A stretch of DNA of 13,351 bases. Origin: CAZBGL01 sp964491375. Lineage in GTDB: Bacteria; Desulfobacterota; Deferrisomatia; Deferrisomatales; Deferrisomataceae. The stretch spans positions 1 to 13,351 of the forward strand of contig CAZBGL010000348.1 in assembly GCA_964491375.1 (NCBI GenBank), written 5' to 3'. How positions within the stretch are numbered: position 1 is the first letter of the stretch; each line of letters opens with the position of its first letter. The notes below the pieces were generated by a model. It had not been told where the DNA came from, did not search any database, and saw only the letters and a program-made list of their open reading frames with translations. The position numbers and the translations under genes are program-made. Shown here piece by piece: positions 1 through 7,307 of this stretch.

Positions 1-132
1 CCCCGGGCGGGATGACAAAGGGCCTGTTCGAGGCGCCCGAGGCCGGGAGGGCCCCCTGCGAGGCGCGGGCGCGGCTCCGGAGGCCGTTCGCCGAAACCGG
101 TTAGCCGTTGGTCAACAGCCACGATTCTCGGA
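1..132. other. Left-edge region upstream of the macro-domain gene; no firm gene
   Basis: Very GC-rich stretch. Two plus-strand frames could be the 3' tail of a gene that starts outside the window: one stops at 13-15 (TGA), the other at 102-104 (TAG). The second would give an Arg/Ala-rich tail of about 33 residues with no recognisable motif. The third frame, that of the macro-domain gene, has no stop back to the window edge. That is expected by chance at this GC content. No gene can be called from this alone, and I see no clear promoter. Confidence 0.3.
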
Positions 133-145
133 AAAGGAGGACGCC

Positions 146-688
146 ATGGAACGCGTACTCGGCAACACCCGGCTCGTGCTGGTCCAGGGGGACATCACCC
201 GGCAGTCTGTGGACGCCGTGGTGAACGCGGCAAACCCCTCCCTCATGGGGGGCGGCGGGGTGGACGGCGCGATTCACCGGGCCGGCGGCCCGGCCATCTT
301 GGAGGAGTGCAAGAAAATCGTCCAAGAGATCGGCCGGCTCGACCCGGGAAAGGCCGTGGTCACCACCGGCGGGAATCTGCCGGCCCGCTACGTGATCCAC
401 ACCGTGGGACCGATCTGGCGGGGCGGGGGCCGGGGCGAGGAGGAGACGCTCCGGAGCGCGTACCGGGAGAGCCTGAGGCGAGCCGAGGAGAAGGGCTTGA
501 AATCAGTGGCCTTTCCCTCGATCTCCACCGGTGCGTACGGATATCCGGTCGAGCAGGCTGCGCGGGTGGCCCTGGAGACCGTGGCTTCCCACCTGCGGGC
601 CGGGAGCCCGTTGGAGGAGGTCCGGTTCGTGCTGTTCTCGGCCGGCGACCTCGCGGTGTACCGCTCGGTCCTCGAATCCCTCGACTGA
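146..688 (+). CDS. Macro-domain protein, O-acetyl-ADP-ribose deacetylase/ADP-ribosyl hydrolase-like (YmdB/TM_0508 type)
   Basis: A 180-residue, single-domain protein, the usual length for stand-alone bacterial macro domains. Visible family motifs in order: GDIT at 15-18; the VVNAAN loop (25-30), with N30 matching the catalytic-region Asn; the Gly-rich loop GGGGVDGAIH (35-44), with D40 matching the conserved Asp of YmdB-like enzymes; TGGNLPARYVIHTVGP (74-89); and the STGAYGYP phosphate-binding loop (127-134). Known members bind ADP-ribose and hydrolyse O-acetyl-ADP-ribose or ADP-ribosyl-ester groups in the cytoplasm. The exact substrate here is inferred. The start at 146 is fixed by a strong AAAAGGAGG Shine-Dalgarno ending about 5 bases upstream, although the frame stays open to the window edge. 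It is separated from the next gene by about 100 bases with a hairpin, so it is probably its own transcription unit. No toxin or ADP-ribosyltransferase partner is visible beside it. Confidence 0.93.
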   Translation: MERVLGNTRLVLVQGDITRQSVDAVVNAANPSLMGGGGVDGAIHRAGGPAILEECKKIVQEIGRLDPGKAVVTTGGNLPARYVIHTVGPIWRGGGRGEEETLRSAYRESLRRAEEKGLKSVAFPSISTGAYGYPVEQAARVALETVASHLRAGSPLEEVRFVLFSAGDLAVYRSVLESLD

Positions 689-730
689 TCCCTGGGAATC
701 ATCCCTTCCCCTCTCCCCGCCGATAAGTAC

Positions 731-769
731 ATCCGGTCTCCCGGCCCGGGACCGGATCCGTCGAGTTTT
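731..769 (+). terminator. Hairpin plus T-tract, probable terminator after the macro-domain gene
   Basis: ATCCGGTC (731-738) pairs exactly with GACCGGAT (750-757); a G-T and a further C-G pair extend the stem inward around a ~7-base loop. The run TTTT at 766-769 lies 8 bases after the stem, further than in an ideal intrinsic terminator. It sits 43 bases after the macro-gene stop and just before the Shine-Dalgarno of the cyclase gene. It could instead be a 5'-leader structure of the cyclase mRNA. Confidence 0.45.
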
Positions 770-786
770 CTTCTGAAGGAACACCC

Positions 787-2964
787 GTGAGAACGCCCTG
801 GAAATCCCCTTGGGCCGCGCTCGCGCGCGTGCTGCTGCTCGGACCAGCGGTGGCTGCCACCGTGCTCGCCGTCGACCTGGCCGGCACGTTGGACCGGGTG
901 GAGTGGATCCTGTACGACCAGGCCGCCCGGTTGGTTCGGGCCGGCAAGAGGGCGGGTTCCGGTGTGGCGGTCGTTCTCGTGGACGACGCATCGCTCCAGG
1001 CGATGGAGCCCCTCGTAGGCCGGTGGCCATGGCCCCGGTCCGTGTTCGCGGACCTGATCGAGTTCTTTTCGATGGGAGGGGCGAGGGCGGTTGTCTTCGA
1101 CATCCTGTTCACGGAGCGGGAACGGGGCGGAGCCGCCGGCCCGAGCCCCCACGATCTCCGGCTCGTGGAGGCCACGGCCGAGGCGGGCAATGTGTATCAC
1201 GCCATGCAACTTGTCCGGGATGCACCGGACGAGTTCAATCGTTCGCTCCTCTACCGGCCCATGCCCGAGGCGTTCGTCCGGAAGTTCTCGTGGCCCCGGC
1301 CCCAGGAGGCCGTGCCGGTGGTTGTGGCGAACAACTACTACCTTCCGATGGAGGGGCTGTGGCGTTCGTCCAGGGGGGTGGGATTCGTGGATTTCGAACC
1401 GGACGGGGATGGGGTGTACCGGAGGACCGCGCTCTTGCGGGAGTATCAGGGACGTTGGTTCCCCAGCCTAGCCCTGGCCCCCCTTGTGGACCCCTCGGAC
1501 TCGGTGGAGGTGCGAGTGGAGGAAGGGCGGGTCCGCATCGGCGACCTGGAGGTGCCGGTGGGCCAGGACGGCACTTGCCTGGTGAACTTCTACGGAGAGC
1601 TGGATGCCTATTCGGTCAGCGGGATTCTGGCCTCGCTCCGGAAGATCCGCCAGGGCGAACCGGAAGCCGCGGCGGTGAGCCCGTACGAGTTCGAGGGACG
1701 GACCGTGTTCGTGGGGGCGAGCGCCGTAGGCCTCCAGGACCTGAAGGCCACCCCCCTCACGAGCAAGACGCCGGGCGTGGTGCTCCACGCGTCGTTGGCG
1801 AGCAATCTGTTGGAGGGCGAGCTGCTCGAGCCGGCACCCCCCTACACAGGGCCCGTGCTGGCTGCGGCGTTCGCGGTGCTGACCGTCGGCGGGATCCTGT
1901 GCCTGCCGGGGGCGGCGGGACAGGCGGCGGTCCCTCTGGCGCTGGCCGGGGGCTACGGCCTCTGGGCCATCGTGCGCCTGGGCGCCGGCCAGGTCTACCC
2001 CCTGGCCGCCCCTGGGGCAGCCGTGGCGTTGGGCTGCGTAGTGGGTTTTGCCTACCGGGCCGCCACCGAGGGCAGGCAGCGCCGCCGGGTGCGCCGGATG
2101 TTTGCCCAGTACGTGTCCCCGGCCGTACTGGAACAGATCGTGGACCGAATGGACGAAGCCCTCCGGGCCGAGGTGGGCGAGACCCAGGAACTCACCATCC
2201 TGTTCTCGGATATACGAGGATTCACGACCCTTGCCGAACACCTGGACGCCCGGCAGGTGGTGGAGGTGTTGAATCTCTACTTCCAGGAGATGACCGAGGC
2301 GGTGTTCCGGTACGAGGGAACGATCGACAAGTTCATCGGGGACGCCCTCATGTGCTTCTGGGGGGCGCCGATCCCTGCCCCGGACCATGCCGAACGGGCG
2401 GTGCGCTGCGCCCTGTCCATGCTGGAACGACTGGGAGATGTCAACCGGCTCCTGCGCTCAAAGGGGTATCCGGAGGTGGACATCGGGATCGGCATCAACA
2501 CGGGTCGAGCGGTGCTGGGCAACATCGGGTCCGAAAAGAAACTGGACTACACGGCCATCGGCGACGAAGTGAACCTGGCTTCCCGCCTGGAAGGCCTGAA
2601 CAAGGTGTACGGGACGCGAGTGCTGTTGTCCGAAAGCACGGTACAGGAGCTGCCATCCGAGCTTCCGTGTGCCGTGGTGGACAAGGTCCGCGTCAAAGGA
2701 AAGACTCGGCCGATCCGGGTGTATCGGCCTCTGGTCCGGGCCTCCCCCTCTGCTGAGGAGGTGCGCCGAGCACGCGACTTGGCGTCGCATTTTGAAAACG
2801 CTTTTTTGGCTTATGAACGCCGGGATTGGAGCCGAGCACTAATGTTGTATGCACGACTGCCCCAGGATCCGGTATGCCGGCTTTTCCAGGAGCGGTGCCG
2901 GAACTTTCTGAACCAGGAGCCACCCGAAGACTGGAACGGCGTCTATACCGCCGCTACCAAATGA
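787..2964 (+). CDS. CHASE2-domain class III adenylate cyclase, membrane sensor
   Basis: A 725-residue membrane enzyme predicted to make cAMP from ATP in response to an extracytoplasmic signal. Order: N-terminal membrane segment (~12-34), CHASE2 sensor domain (~36-345, including the ARAVVFDILF segment at 99-108), three closely spaced membrane helices (~354-376, 379-398, 402-424), then a class III cyclase domain (~465-650). The catalytic set looks complete: metal aspartates D475 (FSDIRGF) and D519 (IGDALM), purine-specifying K515 and T589 (DYTAIGD), and transition-state N596 and R600 (VNLASR). The Lys/Thr pair is that of class IIIb adenylate cyclases, so ATP rather than GTP is inferred. A C-terminal tail (~655-715) looks like a short TPR-like helical piece. 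The GTG start at 787 is supported by GAAGGA six bases upstream; the first in-frame Met is far inside CHASE2. It is first of a five-gene run, 36 bases before the SH3 gene. The last ~35 codons (about 2786-2860) are unusually AT-rich. Confidence 0.95.
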   Translation: MRTPWKSPWAALARVLLLGPAVAATVLAVDLAGTLDRVEWILYDQAARLVRAGKRAGSGVAVVLVDDASLQAMEPLVGRWPWPRSVFADLIEFFSMGGARAVVFDILFTERERGGAAGPSPHDLRLVEATAEAGNVYHAMQLVRDAPDEFNRSLLYRPMPEAFVRKFSWPRPQEAVPVVVANNYYLPMEGLWRSSRGVGFVDFEPDGDGVYRRTALLREYQGRWFPSLALAPLVDPSDSVEVRVEEGRVRIGDLEVPVGQDGTCLVNFYGELDAYSVSGILASLRKIRQGEPEAAAVSPYEFEGRTVFVGASAVGLQDLKATPLTSKTPGVVLHASLASNLLEGELLEPAPPYTGPVLAAAFAVLTVGGILCLPGAAGQAAVPLALAGGYGLWAIVRLGAGQVYPLAAPGAAVALGCVVGFAYRAATEGRQRRRVRRMFAQYVSPAVLEQIVDRMDEALRAEVGETQELTILFSDIRGFTTLAEHLDARQVVEVLNLYFQEMTEAVFRYEGTIDKFIGDALMCFWGAPIPAPDHAERAVRCALSMLERLGDVNRLLRSKGYPEVDIGIGINTGRAVLGNIGSEKKLDYTAIGDEVNLASRLEGLNKVYGTRVLLSESTVQELPSELPCAVVDKVRVKGKTRPIRVYRPLVRASPSAEEVRRARDLASHFENAFLAYERRDWSRALMLYARLPQDPVCRLFQERCRNFLNQEPPEDWNGVYTAATK

Positions 2965-3000
2965 GGTCCACGGATGGGAACCCTGGGTACGGAGAGGTGA

Positions 3001-3519
3001 ATGATGGGGTCCAGAATGCAAAGGTTGTGGGTGGCAACGTTCCTGTGCGTTGCGGCGGCGTGGGCCCTTGCCTACGCAGAGGGGGTAGGGGTGTATGTGC
3101 AGAGCACCCGGGCCAAGGTGTACGCGGAGCCCTCGTTCGAGGCTCCGGTGCAGGCCGTGGTGGAGCAGGGCACCCGGCTCATGGTGCTGGAGCGCAAGGG
3201 GAGATGGTGCTTGGTGGAAAGAGACGCGATACGCGGGTGGGTCCCCCGTGTCCTCCTGGGAGTACGACCGCCCCGGGCGAAGATCACGATCCTGGACGAA
3301 GAGTCGGCCGAGGAACTGGTGAAAAAGGCGCGCAAGAGGGCCTCGGCGGCAAGCGCTGCCGGGGCCACGCGGGGATTGGTCTCCTCAGAGGCCAGGGAGC
3401 GGATGATGGAGACCCAGGAGGCGGATTGGAAGGAACTGGAGAAGATGGAGTCCTTCCGGGCGCCTGAGGAAGAACTCGAAGCTTTCGAGAAGCCGCTGGA
3501 GGAGGGCCGGGAGGAATGA
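3001..3519 (+). CDS. Secreted SH3-like domain protein
   Basis: A 172-residue protein with a signal peptide (basic MMGSRMQR, hydrophobic ~10-24, likely cleavage after AYA at 24-26). One bacterial SH3-like domain follows (~31-87), showing the usual pattern: N-terminal strand with KVYAEPS, LMVLERKGRWCLV, and closing RGWVPRVLL (78-86). Such domains bind peptides or cell-wall material in the periplasm; the ligand here is unknown. The rest (~95-172) is charged, Ala/Glu/Lys-rich and probably helical, with no known domain. The start may be 3001 or 3004 (ATGATG); GGAGAGG just upstream serves either. Its stop overlaps the ATG of the M48 protease gene (ATGA at 3516-3519), implying translational coupling. 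The SH3 protein is therefore a plausible partner, adaptor or regulator of that protease. That role is inference; the domain call is firm. Confidence 0.87.
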   Translation: MMGSRMQRLWVATFLCVAAAWALAYAEGVGVYVQSTRAKVYAEPSFEAPVQAVVEQGTRLMVLERKGRWCLVERDAIRGWVPRVLLGVRPPRAKITILDEESAEELVKKARKRASAASAAGATRGLVSSEARERMMETQEADWKELEKMESFRAPEEELEAFEKPLEEGREE

Positions 3520-4370
3520 GGCGCTTTGGGAGGCCGCTGGGCTGGGCTGCCGTGGTTCTGGTGGTGCTCGGGGCGTGGGCCGACGGGATCGGGGCCTCCA
3601 GCCCTCGGGACTGCAGGCGCCGTCTCTGCGACGAGGGGAGTGTGGTGGGGGAGGCGTTCACCCGGGCGGACGTGGAGATGGAGCTCCGGGTGGGCAGGGA
3701 AGTGGCGGCCCGCATCCTGGGCCGTTTCGGGCTGCTTCCGGACGAGCGTCTGCAGCGGTACGTGAACCGGGTGGGGGCGCTTCTGGCCCGAAACGCCTCG
3801 CGCCCCGAGCTGGTGTACCGGTTCGGGGTGCTCGACACCGGTACGGCCAACGCGTTTTCGACCCCCGGTGGGTATGTGTTCCTGACCCGGGGGGCCGTCG
3901 AAGCCATGGAGTCGGAAGCCGAGCTGGCCGCGGTGCTCGCCCACGAGATCGCCCACGTGGATCGGCGTCACGTGGTGAGAGACCTGGGAATCCGCGCCCC
4001 GGAGGGCGGATTGGAGGGAGGGGTCGCCCGGTTGGTGGGCGCGGGGGGCGGTGCCGTGCAGGTGGCGTTCCGGCAGGCCGTGGAGGGGACCCTGGCGATC
4101 CTGTTCCAACGGGGCTACCGGGTGGAACAGGAGAGCGAGGCCGACCAGGTGGCGCTCATGATCTTGGCGCACACCGGCTACCGACCCCAGGCGCTCGGGC
4201 GGTACTTGGAGCGCTTGCAGAGCAAGCGCAAGGCGCGCACGGGGCGTTTCATCCGAACCCATCCGATGGCTCCCGACCGGCTGAAGGCGATCTGGCACGC
4301 GTTTCCGAAGGGCCGACCCATCGGTGTCGAACTCCGGACGAGGTTTGAGCGGTATGTGTCTTCTCGATAA
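3516..4370 (+). CDS. Secreted M48-family zinc metalloprotease (BepA/LoiP/YggG-like)
   Basis: A 284-residue protein with an N-terminal signal sequence (MRR, hydrophobic ~9-21, possible cleavage near GIGA at 24-27), predicted periplasmic. The M48 peptidase domain spans ~50-265. Visible active-site features: HEIAH zinc-binding helix (H143, E144, H147); the third ligand in the EQESEAD segment (E206, with D210 four residues on); TGTANAFSTPGGYVFLTRG (108-126), typical of the family; and the later RTHP motif (H249), matching the conserved C-terminal His of BepA-like enzymes. All catalytic residues are present, so activity is expected. Family members degrade or help fold misassembled outer-membrane proteins. 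There is no TPR region after the protease domain, so it is closer to LoiP/YggG in layout than to full-length BepA. Two cysteines (C33, C38) follow the signal region. It overlaps the SH3 gene by ATGA and precedes an outer-membrane protein gene, which fits an envelope quality-control role. Confidence 0.93.
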   Translation: MRRFGRPLGWAAVVLVVLGAWADGIGASSPRDCRRRLCDEGSVVGEAFTRADVEMELRVGREVAARILGRFGLLPDERLQRYVNRVGALLARNASRPELVYRFGVLDTGTANAFSTPGGYVFLTRGAVEAMESEAELAAVLAHEIAHVDRRHVVRDLGIRAPEGGLEGGVARLVGAGGGAVQVAFRQAVEGTLAILFQRGYRVEQESEADQVALMILAHTGYRPQALGRYLERLQSKRKARTGRFIRTHPMAPDRLKAIWHAFPKGRPIGVELRTRFERYVSSR

Positions 4371-5634
4371 GGGGGGCGGCGGCAGGCGAAGGACCTTCAT
4401 GGGGATGTTCCTCGGAGGCATGTTGGGACTGGCCGCGGGTTCGGCCTGGTCGGACCCGAACCATTACGTGAACCTTCTGGTGGGGGATCGGGCGGCGGGC
4501 ATGGGAGGGGCCTACACCGGTGTGTCGGACGACCCCTCCGGGCTCTACTACAACCCCGCTGGGGTGGCCTACGCCGATCGGACCAGCCTCTCCGCCTCGA
4601 TGAACACGTACCAGATCCGCAAGACCCGGTACCGGGGCTCGGCCCTCGGGGGCCAGGGATGGGAGCGCACGTCCTCGTCTCTGGTTCCCAACTTCTTCGG
4701 TGTGACCCAACCCCTGGGCCGGTTCGTTGTGGGATTCTCGTACGCGGTTCCGGACGCGGTCAAGAGCGATCAGGATCAGGTGTTCGAAGGCCTCCCGTCA
4801 ACGGTGCCGGGGACGCGGGTCTTGCGTCACAGGATCAATTTCTACGAGACCGACAGCACCTACAACATCGGGCCCTCGATTGCGCGGGCGTTCGGCGACC
4901 GCTTTGCCGTGGGGCTGACGCTCTACGGCCACTACCGCCAGCAGGAGTTCATGCTCGACCAACTGGTCGAGTTGAGCGACGGGCGCTACGAGATCGTCTC
5001 GAAGCTCTTGGACGTGGACGAGTACGGACTGCGGCCTCTGGCGGGGATCATGTGGGCGTTGACCGAGCGGGTGGCGCTGGGGTTTTCCGTAACCCGCGTC
5101 TTCGTACTCAAGAGCGATGTCCGCTCCCAGGTGACGTTCAAGGGCTACGACTACGAGGAGAAGGGTCAGGGGGTAGGGGAGGACGTGTTGGAACTCAGCG
5201 ACCGGAGAAAGTACCCGTACATCTTCCGGGTGGGGCTCGCTCACTTCGCCACGCCGGCCTTCCTGTGGGATCTCGACGTGGAATACGCCATGGCAACCCG
5301 GGATTCCCGGTACGGGGACCGGCAGGCCACCTGGAACGTCGCTTTGGGAGCAGAGTACTTTCTCACACCCTCCTGGGCCCTGCGGGCCGGGTTTTTCACC
5401 GATCGGGCCAACACCCCGGAGGTGAAGGAGGGCGGGACCGGCCAACTGGAACACGTGGACCTCTATGGGGGGGCTCTGAGCGTGACCCACTACGCCCGCG
5501 GGGCGGCCCTCACGTTCGGGCTCAGCTATGCTCGAGGTTCCGGGGACGCCCAGATCGTGGGGAACTCCCCGGAGGTCCAGGATGCGGACATTTCCACCCT
5601 CACCTTTTTTATCTCGGCATCCTATCGGAACTAG
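4354..5634 (+). CDS. Outer-membrane beta-barrel protein, FadL/PorV-like (OMPP1/UPF0164-type)
   Basis: A 426-residue protein from the chosen start. After a signal peptide it has the N-terminal signature of FadL/PorV-like barrels, NLLVGDRAAGMGGAYTGVSDDPSGLYYNPAG (residues 40-70): RAAGMGGA, then DDPSGLYYNPAG. The rest alternates short aromatic and hydrophobic strands with polar turns (GFSYAVP, GLTLYGHYRQQ, LDVEYAMATRD, WALRAGFFTDR), as in a barrel of about 12-14 strands. FadL relatives pass hydrophobic compounds across the outer membrane; PorV relatives serve type IX secretion. No substrate can be inferred. Start: 4354 supplies the basic RRR n-region (11-13) before the hydrophobic segment but overlaps the protease gene by 17 bases. 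ATG 4399 has a better Shine-Dalgarno (GAAGGA) but leaves the signal peptide without positive charge. A GTG at 4324 is also in frame. The last residue is Asn, not the usual aromatic end of a barrel. Confidence 0.83.
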   Translation: MCLLDKGGGGRRRTFMGMFLGGMLGLAAGSAWSDPNHYVNLLVGDRAAGMGGAYTGVSDDPSGLYYNPAGVAYADRTSLSASMNTYQIRKTRYRGSALGGQGWERTSSSLVPNFFGVTQPLGRFVVGFSYAVPDAVKSDQDQVFEGLPSTVPGTRVLRHRINFYETDSTYNIGPSIARAFGDRFAVGLTLYGHYRQQEFMLDQLVELSDGRYEIVSKLLDVDEYGLRPLAGIMWALTERVALGFSVTRVFVLKSDVRSQVTFKGYDYEEKGQGVGEDVLELSDRRKYPYIFRVGLAHFATPAFLWDLDVEYAMATRDSRYGDRQATWNVALGAEYFLTPSWALRAGFFTDRANTPEVKEGGTGQLEHVDLYGGALSVTHYARGAALTFGLSYARGSGDAQIVGNSPEVQDADISTLTFFISASYRN

Positions 5635-5648
5635 GACGGGGACTGGAC

Positions 5649-7220
5649 ATGGAGGGAACCGAGCCGCGGGCAAGCCGCTTGATCGAGATCGGCATCGCGC
5701 TTTCCGCCGAGACGCGGCTGGACGAACTGTTCGACAAGATCGTGCGCTACGCGCGGGAACTCACCCGGGCGGACGGGGGCTCCCTCTACCTGCTCGAGGG
5801 GGGGGAGCTGCGCTTTCGCATCCTTCAGAACGAATCCCTGGGATTGTTCCTCCGGGAGGGCGAAGGAAAACGTATACGGCTGGGTCCGGTTCCGCTGGTG
5901 AAGACCAATGTCTCGGCCTACGCGGCCCTGACCGGACGCACCGTCGTGATCGACGACGTGTACACGTGCCGGGACTTCGACTTCGAGGGTCCCAGGCGCT
6001 ACGACGCGGAAACGGGGTACCGATCCAGGTCCATGCTGGTGGTCCCCCTCAAGGATACGAGGGGCGAGGTCCTGGGCGTGCTCCAGTTGATCAATGCCAC
6101 GGACCCGGCAACGGGCCGGGTGGTGGGCTTCCGGGCCGACGATGTGCGGCTGTGCGAAGCCCTGGCATCACAGGCGGCCGTGGCCCTGGCCAACGCGCGC
6201 CTCCTGCACGAGGTCCAGGAGATGCTCGCCGCACTGGTGCGGGTGCTCGGCGTGGCGATCGACGCCAAGTCCCCGTACACGGGCAACCACGTGCAGCGAG
6301 TGGCCCGGCTCAACGTGGTGCTCGCCAGGGCCTTGAGCGACACCGACGAGGAGCCCTTCCGGGAGGTCTCCTTTTCCGAGGAGGAGCTCGAAGAGATCCG
6401 CATCGCGGGCTGGCTCCACGACGTGGGCAAGGTGGTCACCCCGGTCCACGTGATGGACAAGGCCACCAAGCTCGAGGGCGTGTTCGACGGCATCGACCGC
6501 ATCCGGGAGCGGTTCCGGGCGGTCCGGTACCTTCTGGAAGCGGCCGCGTGGCGGGATGAACTGGCAGAGAGCACGGGCCGGGCCGAACTGTCCCCCACGC
6601 GCCGGCGGGAGCTCGCGGAGCGGCTGGGGGAACTGGAGGAAGACCTCCGGTTCGTGGAGCGGTGCAACCGGCCCGACGAGTTCATGGACGACGCGGCCCT
6701 GGAACGGCTCCGCCGGGTGGCGGACAAGCGATACGTGGAGGGGGAAACGGAACGCCCCCTCCTCACCCCCGACGAGGTCCGGTACCTGTCCATCCGCCGG
6801 GGGAGCCTGACCGAGGAGGAGATGCGGGTGATGCGCGAGCACGCGGCGTGGACCCGTCGGATGCTCCTCCAGATCCCCTTCAGCCGGGCGCTGAAGAACG
6901 TTCCGAAGTACGCCTCCCAGCACCACGAAAAGCTCAACGGCACCGGATACCCGGAAGGTCTGAGAGGCGAGCAGATTCCCCTACAGTCACGGATCCTGGC
7001 GGTCGCCGACCTCTACGAGGCCCTTTCCGCCAAGGACCGGCCATACAAGAAGCCCATGCCGCGGGAGAGGATCTTCGCCATCCTGCGCAGCGCCGCCGAG
7101 GCCGGGGAGATCGATCGGCACATCGTGGAGTTCGCCCTGCGCCACCGCCTGTTCGACCGGTTCGAGGAGGAGTACCGAGCCGCCTCCCCTGCCCCGCCGA
7201 AGGGCAGCGGGTCGGCGTGA
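5649..7220 (+). CDS. GAF domain/HD-GYP c-di-GMP phosphodiesterase-like protein
   Basis: 523 residues, no signal peptide or membrane segment, so cytoplasmic. An N-terminal GAF sensor domain (~8-182, with LTRADGGSLYLLEGG and VLGVLQLIN) is followed by an HD-GYP domain (~190-500). Visible HD-GYP residues: H214 (GNHVQRVA), H257-D258 in HDVGK, H398 (MREHAAW), H425-H426-E427, GTGYP at 431-435, D454 (VADLYEAL) and DRPYKKPM (463-470). The metal set is present and the GYP loop intact, so c-di-GMP hydrolysis is expected. The GAF ligand is unknown. A helical, highly charged insertion of about 105 residues (~275-380) splits the segment between HDVGK and the SLTEEE helix. From memory this is seen in a GAF/HD-GYP subfamily, so it is not damage. 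The start at 5649 follows the stop of the barrel gene by 14 bases; the long open frame upstream is chance. It is the last gene of the run and convergent with valS. Confidence 0.92.
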   Translation: MEGTEPRASRLIEIGIALSAETRLDELFDKIVRYARELTRADGGSLYLLEGGELRFRILQNESLGLFLREGEGKRIRLGPVPLVKTNVSAYAALTGRTVVIDDVYTCRDFDFEGPRRYDAETGYRSRSMLVVPLKDTRGEVLGVLQLINATDPATGRVVGFRADDVRLCEALASQAAVALANARLLHEVQEMLAALVRVLGVAIDAKSPYTGNHVQRVARLNVVLARALSDTDEEPFREVSFSEEELEEIRIAGWLHDVGKVVTPVHVMDKATKLEGVFDGIDRIRERFRAVRYLLEAAAWRDELAESTGRAELSPTRRRELAERLGELEEDLRFVERCNRPDEFMDDAALERLRRVADKRYVEGETERPLLTPDEVRYLSIRRGSLTEEEMRVMREHAAWTRRMLLQIPFSRALKNVPKYASQHHEKLNGTGYPEGLRGEQIPLQSRILAVADLYEALSAKDRPYKKPMPRERIFAILRSAAEAGEIDRHIVEFALRHRLFDRFEEEYRAASPAPPKGSGSA

Positions 7221-7230
7221 GGGAGACCCC

Positions 7231-7291
7231 GCGCCGGTGACCGGAGCGCCCACCAGGGGCCCCGTCGCTCCCAGCGGGTGCTGGAGCACCC
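7231..7291. terminator. Two GC-rich hairpins between convergent genes, possible bidirectional terminator
   Basis: The 87-base gap between the HD-GYP stop (7220) and the valS stop (7308) holds two inverted repeats. The first is GCGCCGG (7231-7237) against CCGG-AG-CGC (7241-7249), with a two-base bulge and a 3-base loop. The second is GGGTGC (7276-7281) against GCACCC (7286-7291), with a 4-base loop. Neither is followed by a T-run on either strand, so they are at best weak intrinsic terminators. Confidence 0.35.
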
Positions 7292-7307
7292 CGGGGAGGC
7301 GGTCCCT

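Noticed and set aside
719..726. GCCGATAA, an exact match to a FliA (sigma-28) -10 element upstream of the cyclase
   Set aside because: No TAAA-like -35 element lies at the required distance (that stretch is CATCCCTT), and no motility gene is near.
2826..3467. 213-codon plus-strand frame spanning the cyclase end and the SH3 gene
   Set aside because: It is out of frame with two well-supported genes, Gly/Arg-rich and without domains.
4659..5648. 330-codon N-terminal extension of the HD-GYP protein
   Set aside because: It overlaps the barrel gene out of frame, is Arg/Gly-rich and low complexity. The GAF domain begins right after the ATG at 5649.
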